From: Acidimicrobiales bacterium mtb01
GTDB lineage: Bacteria > Actinomycetota > Acidimicrobiia > Acidimicrobiales > Ilumatobacteraceae
NCBI GenBank assembly: GCA_004379135.1
Contig: NBNI01000004.1
Location: 62,001-126,000 of the forward strand
Length of the DNA: 64,000 bases
Direction of reading: 5' to 3'
This document shows positions 32,298-40,569 of the stretch, in pieces. The position numbers were made by a program, and so were the translations under genes. How positions within the stretch are numbered: position 1 is the stretch's first letter; every line of letters starts with the position of its first letter. The notes below the pieces were generated by a model. That model saw only the letters and a program-made list of their open reading frames with translations, was not told the DNA's origin and ran no database searches.

Positions 32298-32303
32298 CGA
32301 CGA

Positions 32304-32425
32304 GCCGGCAATAGTCGGCACGCACAGTTCAGCGAAGTCCGGTGAGATCCCGGCACTGTCCCGCAACGGTGGTTCGTCGCAGAATCCTGACGACGACGAG
32401 TCCGGTCGCCTGACCTGCGTGCGAG
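32304..32425 (+). ncRNA. Cobalamin (AdoCbl) riboswitch aptamer
   Basis: The core is unmistakable: 'GAAGTCCGGTGAGATCCCGG' followed by 'CACTGTCCCGCAACGGTG' (32334-32371) is the conserved receptor with its four-way junction, and 'GAGTCCGGTCGCCTGACCTG' (32398-32417) contains the B12 box. It occupies most of the 301-bp region between cobO and btuF; the remainder holds the cobO promoter and the expression platform. Bound adenosylcobalamin should reduce expression of the transporter. Confidence 0.95.
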
Positions 32426-32434
32426 ACAACCCTC

Positions 32435-32497
32435 GAGGCAAGGGTGGATCGCGAGACACTCTCGCACTCCTCTTGCCTCCTCAGGCTTGAGGAGGCC
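32435..32497 (+). promoter_or_regulatory. B12 riboswitch expression platform with two exclusive helices
   Basis: GCCTCCTC (32475-32482) pairs with GAGGAGGC (32489-32496), hiding the GAGGAGG ribosome-binding site of btuF. GAGGCAAG (32435-32442) pairs with CTTGCCTC (32472-32479), which shares five bases with the first helix's 5' arm; GCGAG/CTCGC (32451-32465) forms a hairpin inside it. Only one of the two long helices can form, a design for control of translation initiation. Confidence 0.8.
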
Positions 32498-32500
32498 CAC

Positions 32501-33415
32501 ATGAGAAAGTCACCGAATCGTCGACGATGGGTCGGCGTTTTTCTGTTTCTGGCCCTGGCTGCGTGCGGCTCGGATGGTGGCTCGACCACCGGGTCGGCGG
32601 GCGACGCGACGGTCGCCGCGACCGAGGCTCCCAGCACCGAGGTGCCGCAGCGCATCGTGTCGCTGTCGCCCACGCACACCGAGATGCTCTTCGCGCTCGG
32701 CGCGGCGGAGCAGGTGGTGGCGGTCGATTCGCTGTCGAACTACCCGCCCGAAGCGGCGGCGGTACTCACCAACCTGTCGGCGTTCGAGCCCAACGTGGAG
32801 GCCATCGCCGAGTACGAACCCGACCTCGTGATCATCGCGGACGACTCGATGGGCATCATGGCGCAACTCGAGGCGATCGACATTCCGGTGTGGATCGGAC
32901 TCCCGCCGGCCTCGATCGACGACGTGTACGCGCAGATCGTCGAGTTGGCGGCCGCGATCGGCCGCAGCGACCGGGCCGAGGAAGTGGTTGGGCTCATGCG
33001 TTCGGCCGTCGAGACCATCCTCGCCCAGGCACCCATGCTCGACGAGCCGCTGAGCTACTACCACGAGCTCGATGACACGTATTACTCGGTCACGTCGAAC
33101 ACGTTCGTGGGTTCGCTGTACGAGTTGTTCGGGCTCCGGAACATCGCCGATGCGAGCGAAGGCACCAGCGACTATCCGCAGTTGTCGGCCGAGTTCATCG
33201 TGAGTCAGGATCCCGATCTCGTGTTCCTGGCCGACACCAAGTGCTGCGGCGTCACACCCGAGACCGTGGCGGCTCGTCCGGGCTGGGAATCGCTCGGCGC
33301 CGTGGTGAACGGAAACGTGATCGCGATGGACGACGACCTGGCGTCGCGCTGGGGGCCGCGCATCGTCGACTACCTCTACGCGATCGGTGAAGCCATCGCC
33401 GGAGCGGTCGGCTGA
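32501..33415 (+). CDS. btuF: Cobalamin-binding lipoprotein of an ABC importer
   Basis: A 304-residue extracytoplasmic binding protein. A lipoprotein signal ends in the lipobox LAAC with Cys22. The mature part has the BtuF/FhuD fold pattern: 'QRIVSLSPTHTEMLFALGAAEQVVAVD' and 'EAIAEYEPDLVIIADDSM'. FeuA/FhuD-like siderophore binding would look similar, but the upstream B12 riboswitch and the divergent cob genes specify a corrinoid. The ATG at 32501 is four bases after the riboswitch-controlled site. An in-frame upstream GTG at 32444 lies in the regulatory RNA and is rejected. Confidence 0.92.
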   Translation: MRKSPNRRRWVGVFLFLALAACGSDGGSTTGSAGDATVAATEAPSTEVPQRIVSLSPTHTEMLFALGAAEQVVAVDSLSNYPPEAAAVLTNLSAFEPNVEAIAEYEPDLVIIADDSMGIMAQLEAIDIPVWIGLPPASIDDVYAQIVELAAAIGRSDRAEEVVGLMRSAVETILAQAPMLDEPLSYYHELDDTYYSVTSNTFVGSLYELFGLRNIADASEGTSDYPQLSAEFIVSQDPDLVFLADTKCCGVTPETVAARPGWESLGAVVNGNVIAMDDDLASRWGPRIVDYLYAIGEAIAGAVG

Positions 33416-33416
33416 C

Positions 33417-34457
33417 GTGACCGAGACGACGCGACGCTCGTGGTGGCTGCCCGGGGCCGGGTTGCTGCTCGCCGTCGCGTTCCTGTTCGGCGCGATGATC
33501 GGACCGGCCGGGCCCGAATGGTGGCGCGTGCCGCTCGAGTTGCTCGACCGGCTTCCGTTCGTGTCGATCGATTCGGGAGTCTCACCTCTCGAGAGCACCG
33601 TGCTGTGGGAGATCCGCATGCCACGCGTCGTCCTCGCCGCCCTGGTCGGCTCGATGCTCTCGCTGGCGGGTGCGAGCTACCAGGGCGTCTTTCGCAATCC
33701 GCTCGTCGATCCGTATCTGCTCGGTGTCGCAGCCGGGGCCGGCCTCGGCGCGACGCTCGTGATCGTGGTGAATCGTACGGCCACCGAATCGTGGCCGATC
33801 GATCCGCTGCCCCTGGCCGCGTTCATCGGCGGTCTGCTCGCGGTCCTGCTCACGTATCTCGTGGGCGCCGCGTTCGGCGCCGCCCGCGTGTCGGCCACTC
33901 TCGTTCTGGCCGGTGTCGCGGTCACTTCGCTGGCAACCGCCATCCAGACGTTCATCCTGCAGCGCAATTCGGAGGTGGTGCGCCAGGTGTACAGCTGGAT
34001 CCTCGGCCGTCTCTCCACCGCCACGTGGTCCGATGTCCGACTGGTCCTTCCCTATGTGATCGTGAGTTCGGGCGTGCTCCTCGCTCACCGTCGTCTGCTC
34101 GATGTCATGCGCATCGGCGACGACGAGGCGCAATCGCTCGGTGCGCGAGTGGATCGCATCCGTCTCACCGTGGTGGTGGCGGCCACGCTCGGTACGTCGG
34201 CGGTGGTGAGCGTCAGCGGCCTCATCGGTTTCGTCGGCATCATGGTGCCCCACCTCGTGCGTTTCCTGGCCGGTGCGAGTTATCGCCGCTTGCTGCCGCT
34301 CACCGTGATGGTGGGGGCGACCTTCCTCATCGTCGCCGACGTGCCCGGACGCATCCTGTCCGATCCGGCCGAAACACCCATCGGGGTGGTCACGGCCTTC
34401 CTCGGCGCTCCGTTCTTCATCATCGTCCTTCGTTCTCGGCAAGGAGCCCTTCGATGA
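33417..34457 (+). CDS. btuC: Cobalamin ABC transporter permease
   Basis: A 346-residue FecCD/BtuC-type permease with about ten transmembrane helices. Conserved segments are 'LWEIRMPRVVLAALVGSMLSLAGASYQGVFRNPLVDPYLLG' in part, 'TLGTSAVVSVSGLIGFVGIMVPH' in part, and 'GRILSDPAETPIGVVTAFLGAP'. I place the start at GTG 33417, two bases after the btuF stop; GTG 33387 would overlap btuF by 29 bases. The stop overlaps btuD as ATGA. Confidence 0.94.
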   Translation: MTETTRRSWWLPGAGLLLAVAFLFGAMIGPAGPEWWRVPLELLDRLPFVSIDSGVSPLESTVLWEIRMPRVVLAALVGSMLSLAGASYQGVFRNPLVDPYLLGVAAGAGLGATLVIVVNRTATESWPIDPLPLAAFIGGLLAVLLTYLVGAAFGAARVSATLVLAGVAVTSLATAIQTFILQRNSEVVRQVYSWILGRLSTATWSDVRLVLPYVIVSSGVLLAHRRLLDVMRIGDDEAQSLGARVDRIRLTVVVAATLGTSAVVSVSGLIGFVGIMVPHLVRFLAGASYRRLLPLTVMVGATFLIVADVPGRILSDPAETPIGVVTAFLGAPFFIIVLRSRQGALR

Positions 34458-35239
34458 CATCCCTCGCGTTCAGCAATCTGTCCGTGTCGTACGGCGACTC
34501 GGTCGCGGTCGAGTCGTTCACCGACACCGTCCGGCCGGGGGAGTGGCTCTGCCTCATCGGGCCCAACGGTGCCGGCAAGTCGTCGCTCCTGCGTTCGGTC
34601 GCCGGACTCGTGAAGTACGACGGTCAGATCACCGTCGACGGTGCGTCGCTCGACTTGAGGTCGACCCGTCGGCGCGCCGAGTTGATCGCACACGTTCCGC
34701 AGTCGCCGGCCCTGCCCGACGACATGACCGCGTTCGAGTACGTGTTGCTCGGTCGCAATCCGTACGTGAGCTACTTCGGCAGCGAGACCAAGCACGACCG
34801 CGAGTTGGTTCGCCAGATCCTCGAGCGGCTCGACGTGTCGGAGTTCGCCAAGCGCCGTCTCGGCACGTTGTCGGGTGGAGAACGTCAGCGCATCGTGATC
34901 GCCCGTGCACTCGCGCAGGAAGCGCCGATCCTCCTTCTCGACGAACCGACCAGCGCGCTCGACATCGGACATCAGCAGCAAGCGCTCGAACTCGTCGATC
35001 GACTCCGTCGTGAGCACGGCTTCACGGTGCTGTCGGCCATGCACGACCTCACACTCGCCGGGCTCTACAGCGATCGCCTGGCGCTGTTGCACCATGGCCA
35101 TTGCGTGTCGTCGGGCCCGGCCGACGAAGTGCTGCGCGCCGAGACGTTGTCGGAGTTCTACGGCGTGTCGGTCAGTGTGCACCGCGATCCCGACGGCACC
35201 GTCGTCGTCGTACCGCGACGCTCCGCTCCGCTGGCCTGA
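34454..35239 (+). CDS. btuD: Cobalamin ABC transporter ATP-binding protein
   Basis: A 261-residue ABC ATPase with Walker A 'GPNGAGKSS' (about residues 36-44), Q-loop 'HVPQSPALPDD', signature 'LSGGERQR', Walker B 'ILLLDEPTSALD' and the switch His in 'LSAMHDLTLAG'. It powers the BtuC permease. The ATG overlaps the btuC stop. It is the last gene of the riboswitch-controlled operon. Confidence 0.95.
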   Translation: MTSLAFSNLSVSYGDSVAVESFTDTVRPGEWLCLIGPNGAGKSSLLRSVAGLVKYDGQITVDGASLDLRSTRRRAELIAHVPQSPALPDDMTAFEYVLLGRNPYVSYFGSETKHDRELVRQILERLDVSEFAKRRLGTLSGGERQRIVIARALAQEAPILLLDEPTSALDIGHQQQALELVDRLRREHGFTVLSAMHDLTLAGLYSDRLALLHHGHCVSSGPADEVLRAETLSEFYGVSVSVHRDPDGTVVVVPRRSAPLA

Positions 35240-35248
35240 TCGTCCCGC

Positions 35249-35254
35249 TACCGT
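35249..35254 (+). promoter_or_regulatory. Predicted -10 element of the isomerase-like gene (leaderless)
   Basis: TACCGT is followed by seven bases and the GTG at 35262. Confidence 0.55.
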
Positions 35255-35261
35255 TCGGCGG

Positions 35262-35939
35262 GTGGAGACACCTTTCGATCCGACGGCGCTCAATCGCCAG
35301 GTGGAAGGTCTCGCCCGCGCCCACCAACGGCTCTTGTCGAGCCTCGCCGACCTGACCGACGAGATGATCGCCCGTCCTTCGCGATTGCCGAAGTGGTCCG
35401 TGGGTCACGTCCTCGCCCACATCGAGCACCAGGGCGACAGCATGGTGCGACTGGTCGATGCCGCCGAGTCGGGTTCGGTCGGCGAGCAGTATCCGGGTGG
35501 AATGGCGGCGCGGGTGGATGCGATCGAACGCGATGCCGTGCGATCGGCCGACGATCACGTGCGGGGAGTGCGTCGTTCGATCTACGCGGTGGAGGGCGCC
35601 TTCGCCCGTGCTCGCGACGCGTGGTACGGCCGCGGTCTCATGGTCTCGGGAGTCGAGGTCCCGATCTCCGATCTGCCGTTGCGGCGGTGGCGCGAGGTGG
35701 AAGTTCACTGCGCCGATCTCGGACTGTCCGAGATCGATCTCGATGGACCGTCATGCTGGTCGGCCGACTACGTGCGCGAGGATCTGCGCGTGATGACGAT
35801 GATGTACGTGTCGCGGACGTCGATGGGTCGCTCGCATCTGCCCGAGCCGGTGGCGCGACTCGAACCCGCCGAGCGGTTGGTGTGGCTGCTCGGTCGAGTC
35901 GTCGTCGACGGCGTCGAACCGGCGCGTCTGCTCGGCTGA
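35262..35939 (+). CDS. Maleylpyruvate isomerase / mycothiol-dependent DinB-like family protein
   Basis: A 225-residue protein with the N-terminal metal-binding four-helix domain of the mycothiol-dependent maleylpyruvate isomerase family. 'WSVGHVLAHIEHQGDSMVRLV' (about residues 44-64) provides the first His ligand, and 'RWREVEVHCADLGL' (near 143-156) matches the 'R..Ev.vH..DL' motif. Members are thiol-dependent isomerases or transferases of varied substrate, so the reaction here is unknown. The family implies a mycothiol-using organism, consistent with ino1 in the window. The GTG start is chosen from the promoter spacing. Confidence 0.82.
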   Translation: METPFDPTALNRQVEGLARAHQRLLSSLADLTDEMIARPSRLPKWSVGHVLAHIEHQGDSMVRLVDAAESGSVGEQYPGGMAARVDAIERDAVRSADDHVRGVRRSIYAVEGAFARARDAWYGRGLMVSGVEVPISDLPLRRWREVEVHCADLGLSEIDLDGPSCWSADYVREDLRVMTMMYVSRTSMGRSHLPEPVARLEPAERLVWLLGRVVVDGVEPARLLG

Positions 35940-35948
35940 GGGTCCCAC

Positions 35949-37631
35949 ATGAGAGACTGTCGCGTGCCTTCAGTTCGCCGTCGTGTCGCCGTGGTCGCCC
36001 TGGCCGCGCTCGCAGTGATCGGGTTCGGGGCTTCGCCCGCGAGCGCCCACGCCAGTCTCGATTCGTCCGACCCGTCGCCGTCGGCGGTGCTCGACTCGGC
36101 GCCGTCGGAGATCTTCCTCGACTTCAACGAACCGGTCACCCCGCAGGATGGTGCCGTCGAACTGGTCGATCAGACCGGTGCGGCCGTTCCGATCGACGAT
36201 GCAGTCGTTTCGCCCGACGACCCAACGGTCGTGGTGGCCGGTGGTGTTCCCGATCTCGCCGATGGTCTCTACGTCGTGGCGTGGCGCGTGGTGTCGAGCG
36301 ACGGACACGTCGCCCAGGGCGCGTTCACCTTCGAAGTGGGCGTGGGCGGCGCATCGGTCGATGCCGGGGCTCTGGTTGGCGACATCCTGTCGGGCCGTTC
36401 GGCCGCCAGCGGTATCGGCCTCGGTCTCGACATCGCCCGTTTCCTGGCCTACTTCGGCGCGATCGCCGCACTCAGCGGTCTCGCGTTCCTCGGCGCATTG
36501 GCCAACGTCCGTGCCGTGCGACGGTTGATCGGCGGCGGCCTCGTGGTGCTCGTGATCGGATCCCTCGCTCACTTCCTGTTGCAGGGTTCGTTCAGCGCCG
36601 GTGGTTCGTGGTCGGACGCCTTCGATTCCAACGCCTGGTCGAACGTGCTCGACACGCGACTCGGTCAATCGCTGATCGTCCGTCTCGTGCTCGCATGCCT
36701 GCTGGTCGTGTTGATGCTCGGCTCGGCTCCCACTCCCGACGACGATCGACGGGCTCGATTGACCACGTCGTGGTGGCGGTCGTCCACTGCGTTGGTTGGC
36801 GCCGGCGTGGTCGTCACGTTCTCGGCGGCCAGCCACGCCAGTGCGTCGTCGCCAGCCGGTGTCGCGGTGGCGGTGGACGCCCTGCACATGTCGGCCATCG
36901 TGTTGTGGGTGGGCGGATTGTTCGCCGTCGTGGCCGCACGGAACCTCGACGTGGTTCCCACGCTCTCGCGGGTGTCGACCATCGCGATGCCACTCGCCGT
37001 GGCCACGGGTGTGTGGCAGACGTGGCATCTCGGCGGCGGGCTCACGCAACTGTCCGACACCGAGTGGGGTCGCTGGCTGCTGGTCAAGGTCGCGCTGGCG
37101 GTCGTGGTCATCACGCTCGGTTTCGTGGCGCGCTTGGTGATCTCGCACGCGGCCGAACCGACCGACGCAGAACAGCTGGCCGCTGACGATGAACGCCGCC
37201 GTCGCGGTTTGCGCCGATTGATGGCGGTCGAGGTCGCGGTGGCCGTGTTGGTGCTCGGTGCCACCGCCACGCTGGTGGCCGAGTCGCCCGAAGTGCAGGC
37301 CGCACCCAACATCTTCTCGTCGCAGTTGATCCAGGGCGACCTGATCGCCGACATCACGGTCACACCGGGCAACGTCGGATCGAACGAGATCCACGTCTCG
37401 TTGTCGCCGAGCGGCGGAACCCTGCAACGCATGGAGAGCGTCACCATGCGCATGACGTACCCCGATCCGTCCTTGCCGCCGGTTGCCGTGCAGGTCACCG
37501 AGTCGGGACCCAATCACTACATCGGCCGAGTGGCGTTGTTGTCGGCCGGAACCTGGACCCTCGAAGTCCTCGTGCAGCCCGACCCGTCGCGGTCGATTCG
37601 CTTCGCGACCGACGTGCCCATCACTGGCTGA
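35949..37631 (+). CDS. CopC-CopD fusion, copper-resistance/import membrane protein
   Basis: A 560-residue protein. After a signal peptide ending near 'SPASAHA', a CopC-like beta domain (residues about 34-130) begins at the copper-binding N-terminal His and contains 'SDGHVAQGAFTFEV'. A CopD-like membrane domain with about eight helices follows, carrying 'VDALHMSAIVLWVGGLFAV' and 'TWHLGGGLTQLSDTEWGRWLLVK'. A C-terminal extracytoplasmic beta domain (about 450-560) completes it, an architecture like YcnJ. It probably binds copper outside and moves or senses it at the membrane. ATG 35949 is used; GTG 35964 would give a shorter signal peptide. It ends four bases from a convergent gene. Confidence 0.88.
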   Translation: MRDCRVPSVRRRVAVVALAALAVIGFGASPASAHASLDSSDPSPSAVLDSAPSEIFLDFNEPVTPQDGAVELVDQTGAAVPIDDAVVSPDDPTVVVAGGVPDLADGLYVVAWRVVSSDGHVAQGAFTFEVGVGGASVDAGALVGDILSGRSAASGIGLGLDIARFLAYFGAIAALSGLAFLGALANVRAVRRLIGGGLVVLVIGSLAHFLLQGSFSAGGSWSDAFDSNAWSNVLDTRLGQSLIVRLVLACLLVVLMLGSAPTPDDDRRARLTTSWWRSSTALVGAGVVVTFSAASHASASSPAGVAVAVDALHMSAIVLWVGGLFAVVAARNLDVVPTLSRVSTIAMPLAVATGVWQTWHLGGGLTQLSDTEWGRWLLVKVALAVVVITLGFVARLVISHAAEPTDAEQLAADDERRRRGLRRLMAVEVAVAVLVLGATATLVAESPEVQAAPNIFSSQLIQGDLIADITVTPGNVGSNEIHVSLSPSGGTLQRMESVTMRMTYPDPSLPPVAVQVTESGPNHYIGRVALLSAGTWTLEVLVQPDPSRSIRFATDVPITG

Positions 37632-37635
37632 TCAG

Positions 37636-38808
37636 TCAGAGGGGCGAGGTGCCGCCCGACTGAGCGAACGAACCGCCGCGGTCGGCGGCCGAGTCGAAGG
37701 CCACTCGCGTTCGCTCGAGTTCGTGCGCGAGGTCGTTGCTCACCCGGCGAGCCGATGATCCGATCCGGCCGCTCTTCACCGCGTCGTTCGCCACCGCTGT
37801 CATGGCGACGGTCGCGACGACGTTTCGCCGCGACACGGCTTCGCGGGCCACGCTGCGCTGATCGCTTCGGCGGTGATCGAGTCGGTGCACGAGCGTCGCG
37901 GCGGTGGTACCGGCGGCCACACCCGACGCCCACGAACCCCACGGCACCAACGCGACCAGATCGTCGAGTCGATCGAGGGGAGTGGCCGATCGACCGAGCA
38001 CGGCGGCGCCGACCGCGTCGATGGTTGCCCCCGATCCGGCCGCGACGTCGTCGATTCGTCGGCGACGAGCGAACTCGTCGGTGGGCAGATCGGTGAGCGC
38101 GCGATCGACCGCCATCGGAAGACCGGCCGCCACCGCGCTGGCGACGACCGGGATCGCCAGCATCTCCTGCAGCCTGTGCAATCCCTCCTGCGGCGTCCAA
38201 TCCCATTCGTGCGCCAGAGCAGTGAAGTGCAGCGCCCACGGTGCGATCACCAGCGCGAGGAGTTGATCGATGTCGCGCTCGCGCCGTTCGACGTCGGCCT
38301 GATGAGCGGCGAGCGTGGTGAAGATCGAACGGTCGGCGCGATGAGCGATGATCCCGTCGAGAAGACGACGGATGCGAGCACCAGCCACGTCGACCGGAAC
38401 CGTGCTCGGATCGGTGGCCCGCGTCCAGAAGTCGGCCACGACGGCGAAGTCGCTCACACCGTGGAGCAGGGCCACGTCGGCCCGGATGCGATCGGCGAAC
38501 GACTCCTCGGCCGAGTTGGCGATGACACGGCTCAGAATCGAGTCGGCCGCGGTGGACGACGTCACGAAGCGTTCGACCCACCAGGCCGTGCCGTCGGCGC
38601 CCCAGGCGTCGAACTCGACCGCGGCCATGCGCCCGTACGACAACTCGTGCCAGGTGCGTCGCACTCGGTCGAGATCGGCTTCCACCAGATCCAGTGCGCG
38701 GGCCACGCGCGGGTCGGCCGAGCGAACCGCGACGAGTTCGTCGCGCAGGCGAGTCAACGCCAGACCGAACGAATGCAGTCGATCGATGTCGGCGCCGAGC
38801 CAACTCAT
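37636..38808 (-). CDS. Uncharacterised alpha-helical protein, second gene of a two-gene unit
   Basis: A 390-residue protein I do not recognise. The first 90 residues are helical with an aromatic turn ('AVEFDAWGADGTAWWVERFV'), loosely like helix-turn-helix WXG100/LXG secretion domains. The middle contains 'WALHFTALAHEWDWTPQEGLHRL'. Two mildly hydrophobic Ala/Val-rich stretches ('IPVVASAVAAGLPMAV', 'WASGVAAGTTAATLV') follow, and the C-terminus is polar and Ser/Gly-rich. There is no signal peptide. The ATG overlaps the stop of the upstream 69-codon gene (ATGA), so the two are a coupled pair. A type VII-like secreted partner pair is a hypothesis, not an assignment. Confidence 0.72.
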   Translation of the reverse strand: MSWLGADIDRLHSFGLALTRLRDELVAVRSADPRVARALDLVEADLDRVRRTWHELSYGRMAAVEFDAWGADGTAWWVERFVTSSTAADSILSRVIANSAEESFADRIRADVALLHGVSDFAVVADFWTRATDPSTVPVDVAGARIRRLLDGIIAHRADRSIFTTLAAHQADVERRERDIDQLLALVIAPWALHFTALAHEWDWTPQEGLHRLQEMLAIPVVASAVAAGLPMAVDRALTDLPTDEFARRRRIDDVAAGSGATIDAVGAAVLGRSATPLDRLDDLVALVPWGSWASGVAAGTTAATLVHRLDHRRSDQRSVAREAVSRRNVVATVAMTAVANDAVKSGRIGSSARRVSNDLAHELERTRVAFDSAADRGGSFAQSGGTSPL

Positions 38809-39014
38809 CGCGGATCGATCGTCGCGGCGACCACGTCGCGGCGGAGTTCGTCGACCGCATCGGACAGCAAGTGGGCGACCAGGCGCAGGTCGTCGTCGAC
38901 CTGGTCGGCCAATGGGCCGCGCCACGTTTCTGAGCTCGACCAACGGCGGGCAGCCGGAAGTTCGTGGGCGATCAGGGCGGCCAAGCGCGCGAGCACGCGG
39001 TCATGTGGGGCCAA
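38805..39014 (-). CDS. Small helical protein, WXG100-like partner of the downstream gene
   Basis: A protein of 63-69 residues. A helix ('VLARLAALIAHELPAARRW') is followed by a turn containing Trp-Arg-Gly ('SETWRGPLADQ') and a second amphipathic helix ('DDDLRLVAHLLSDAVDELRRDV'). Helix-WxG-helix is the layout of WXG100 proteins, although this one is shorter than their usual 100 residues. The start is uncertain: TTG 39014 or GTG 38996. It overlaps the next gene as ATGA and lies 37 bases downstream of the oxidoreductase-acetyltransferase fusion gene, with which it may share a transcript. Confidence 0.6.
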   Translation of the reverse strand: MAPHDRVLARLAALIAHELPAARRWSSSETWRGPLADQVDDDLRLVAHLLSDAVDELRRDVVAATIDPR

Positions 39015-39051
39015 TGGGAGTGCCGACGGCGTCGCCGACGCCCGACACGAA

Positions 39052-40557
39052 TCAGAGATCGATCACGACCACGTGGTGGGGAAGTTGCGTGACGGTCTCG
39101 ATGAAGCCGTCGCCCACGACCGTGAACCCGTGCGCACCGTAGAAATCGAGGGCAGCGTCGCGGGCGTTGGCCCACACCATGCGCACACCGGCCTCGCGCG
39201 CGGCGTCGAGTCCGGCCCGCAGGAGTCGTCCACCCAGGCCCGTTCCCTGCAGCGTGCGATCGGTCGCCATGCCGCGCAATTGCCACGCCGTGGCGTCGGG
39301 TCGATGGGCGGCCGCTCGCGCCAGCCAGGTGGACGTGGCCACGCAACGACCGCGGTGATCGAACGCGGCCAGGTGAATGGTGCCGGGGTCGTCGTCGCCG
39401 TCGAACGCCACCGTCTGATTGGCCATGCCGCGCCGCAACACGTCGAGGCGAAGCGGACGCACCTCGTCGACCGTGGCGCGGCGAATCGTGAACGAAGAGG
39501 CGCCGACGGCCACCGCGTCGCCGCCCACCGCGGCCGAGCGATACATCGCATCGACCACCTCGTGGGCGCGCAGGGCCACGCGGGCTGACGGATACGCGGG
39601 CGTGCCGGCGAGCACCGAGCGCACGAACGCACCATCGGGATTGGCGTGTCCGGGCACCAACGCGGCGGTGGCCGCGACGAGTTCGTCGCCCTGCAGCGAA
39701 CCCGATGAGCCATCGGAGTCGGTCCACGTGACCGGCCCGAACCAGTCGCCTTCGATCGCGATGTATCGCTTCTCGCAGAAGATCTCGACGCGACGCAGAC
39801 TGGGTCGGGCCAAGTTGTCGTGCCAGATGCTCGTGAGCGATCCGGTGGCCGATGGTGCGGCCCCGTCGAACGAGATCGCGGCGGTGACGACGTCCTCGAT
39901 CCCGGCGATGCCGTGGAAGTGGGCCTGCCGCGCGCTCACCGAGCCGATCGGGCCGATCACGGCGTGCAGCATGTCGACGTCGTGGATGCTGTGCTCGATG
40001 AGGGTGCCCGAGCCGGCGCGATCGCGATCGGCGCGCCAGGTCGACCCGTAGTGCCCCTGGATGGGGATGAACTGATCGTCGCGGAACACCACCGTCATGA
40101 CGCGTCCGGCCCGCGTGTCGCGCACCAGATCGCGCGCCCACAGATAGGCGGGCGAATGACGGAGCACCAGGCCCACCTGATGGATCACGGCGCTGGTCTC
40201 GAGCACGTCGGTGAGCAGTCGCGCCGAATCGAGGTCGGGGGCCAGAGGCTTCTCGCAGAACACCGCCCGTCCGCGTTCGGCCGCCAGGGCGGCCAGGCGC
40301 AGGTGCTCGGACGTCCACGTGCACACGTAGACCGCGTCGCACGAGTCGATGACGGCGATCTCCGAGTCCATCACCGTGTGTCCGCTCGCGGCGGCGAACG
40401 CCTCGGCTCGCGAGCGGTCGACGTCGTGCACACCGGCTCGTACGACATCGACGCCGAGTTCGCCTTCGATGTCACGCGTGGCGTGACGCAGGCTCTTCGA
40501 GTGATACGTGGCGATGTGGCCGGCACCGAGGAAGCCGATGCGCAGAGCCGTGGACAT
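39052..40557 (-). CDS. Gfo/Idh/MocA oxidoreductase fused to a GNAT acetyltransferase
   Basis: A 501-residue two-domain protein. Residues 1 to about 345 are a Gfo/Idh/MocA dehydrogenase, with the dinucleotide loop 'GFLGAGHIATYHSKSL', 'EKPLAPD' at 102-108 and the catalytic-region 'GTLIEHSIHDVDMLH' near 184-198. Residues about 355-501 are a GNAT N-acetyltransferase with the acetyl-CoA loop 'LQGTGLGGRLL' (436-446) and 'ALDFYGAHGFTVVG'. The reading frame is continuous, so this looks like a genuine fusion. A sugar or amino-sugar that is both oxidised and acetylated is a plausible substrate class. It starts ten bases after the thiamine ATPase stop. Confidence 0.85.
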   Translation of the reverse strand: MSTALRIGFLGAGHIATYHSKSLRHATRDIEGELGVDVVRAGVHDVDRSRAEAFAAASGHTVMDSEIAVIDSCDAVYVCTWTSEHLRLAALAAERGRAVFCEKPLAPDLDSARLLTDVLETSAVIHQVGLVLRHSPAYLWARDLVRDTRAGRVMTVVFRDDQFIPIQGHYGSTWRADRDRAGSGTLIEHSIHDVDMLHAVIGPIGSVSARQAHFHGIAGIEDVVTAAISFDGAAPSATGSLTSIWHDNLARPSLRRVEIFCEKRYIAIEGDWFGPVTWTDSDGSSGSLQGDELVAATAALVPGHANPDGAFVRSVLAGTPAYPSARVALRAHEVVDAMYRSAAVGGDAVAVGASSFTIRRATVDEVRPLRLDVLRRGMANQTVAFDGDDDPGTIHLAAFDHRGRCVATSTWLARAAAHRPDATAWQLRGMATDRTLQGTGLGGRLLRAGLDAAREAGVRMVWANARDAALDFYGAHGFTVVGDGFIETVTQLPHHVVVIDL

Positions 40558-40563
40558 GGTTCG

Positions 40564-40569
40564 AAACTA
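40564..40569 (-). promoter_or_regulatory. Predicted -10 element of the dehydrogenase-acetyltransferase gene
   Basis: TAGTTT on the minus strand is followed by six bases and the ATG at 40557. It overlaps the TAG stop of the ATPase gene, so part of the match is imposed by that codon. Confidence 0.4.

Noticed and set aside
32441-32500. An N-terminally extended btuF starting at GTG 32444
   Set aside because: The extra codons are part of the riboswitch expression platform, and the lipoprotein signal begins properly at ATG 32501.
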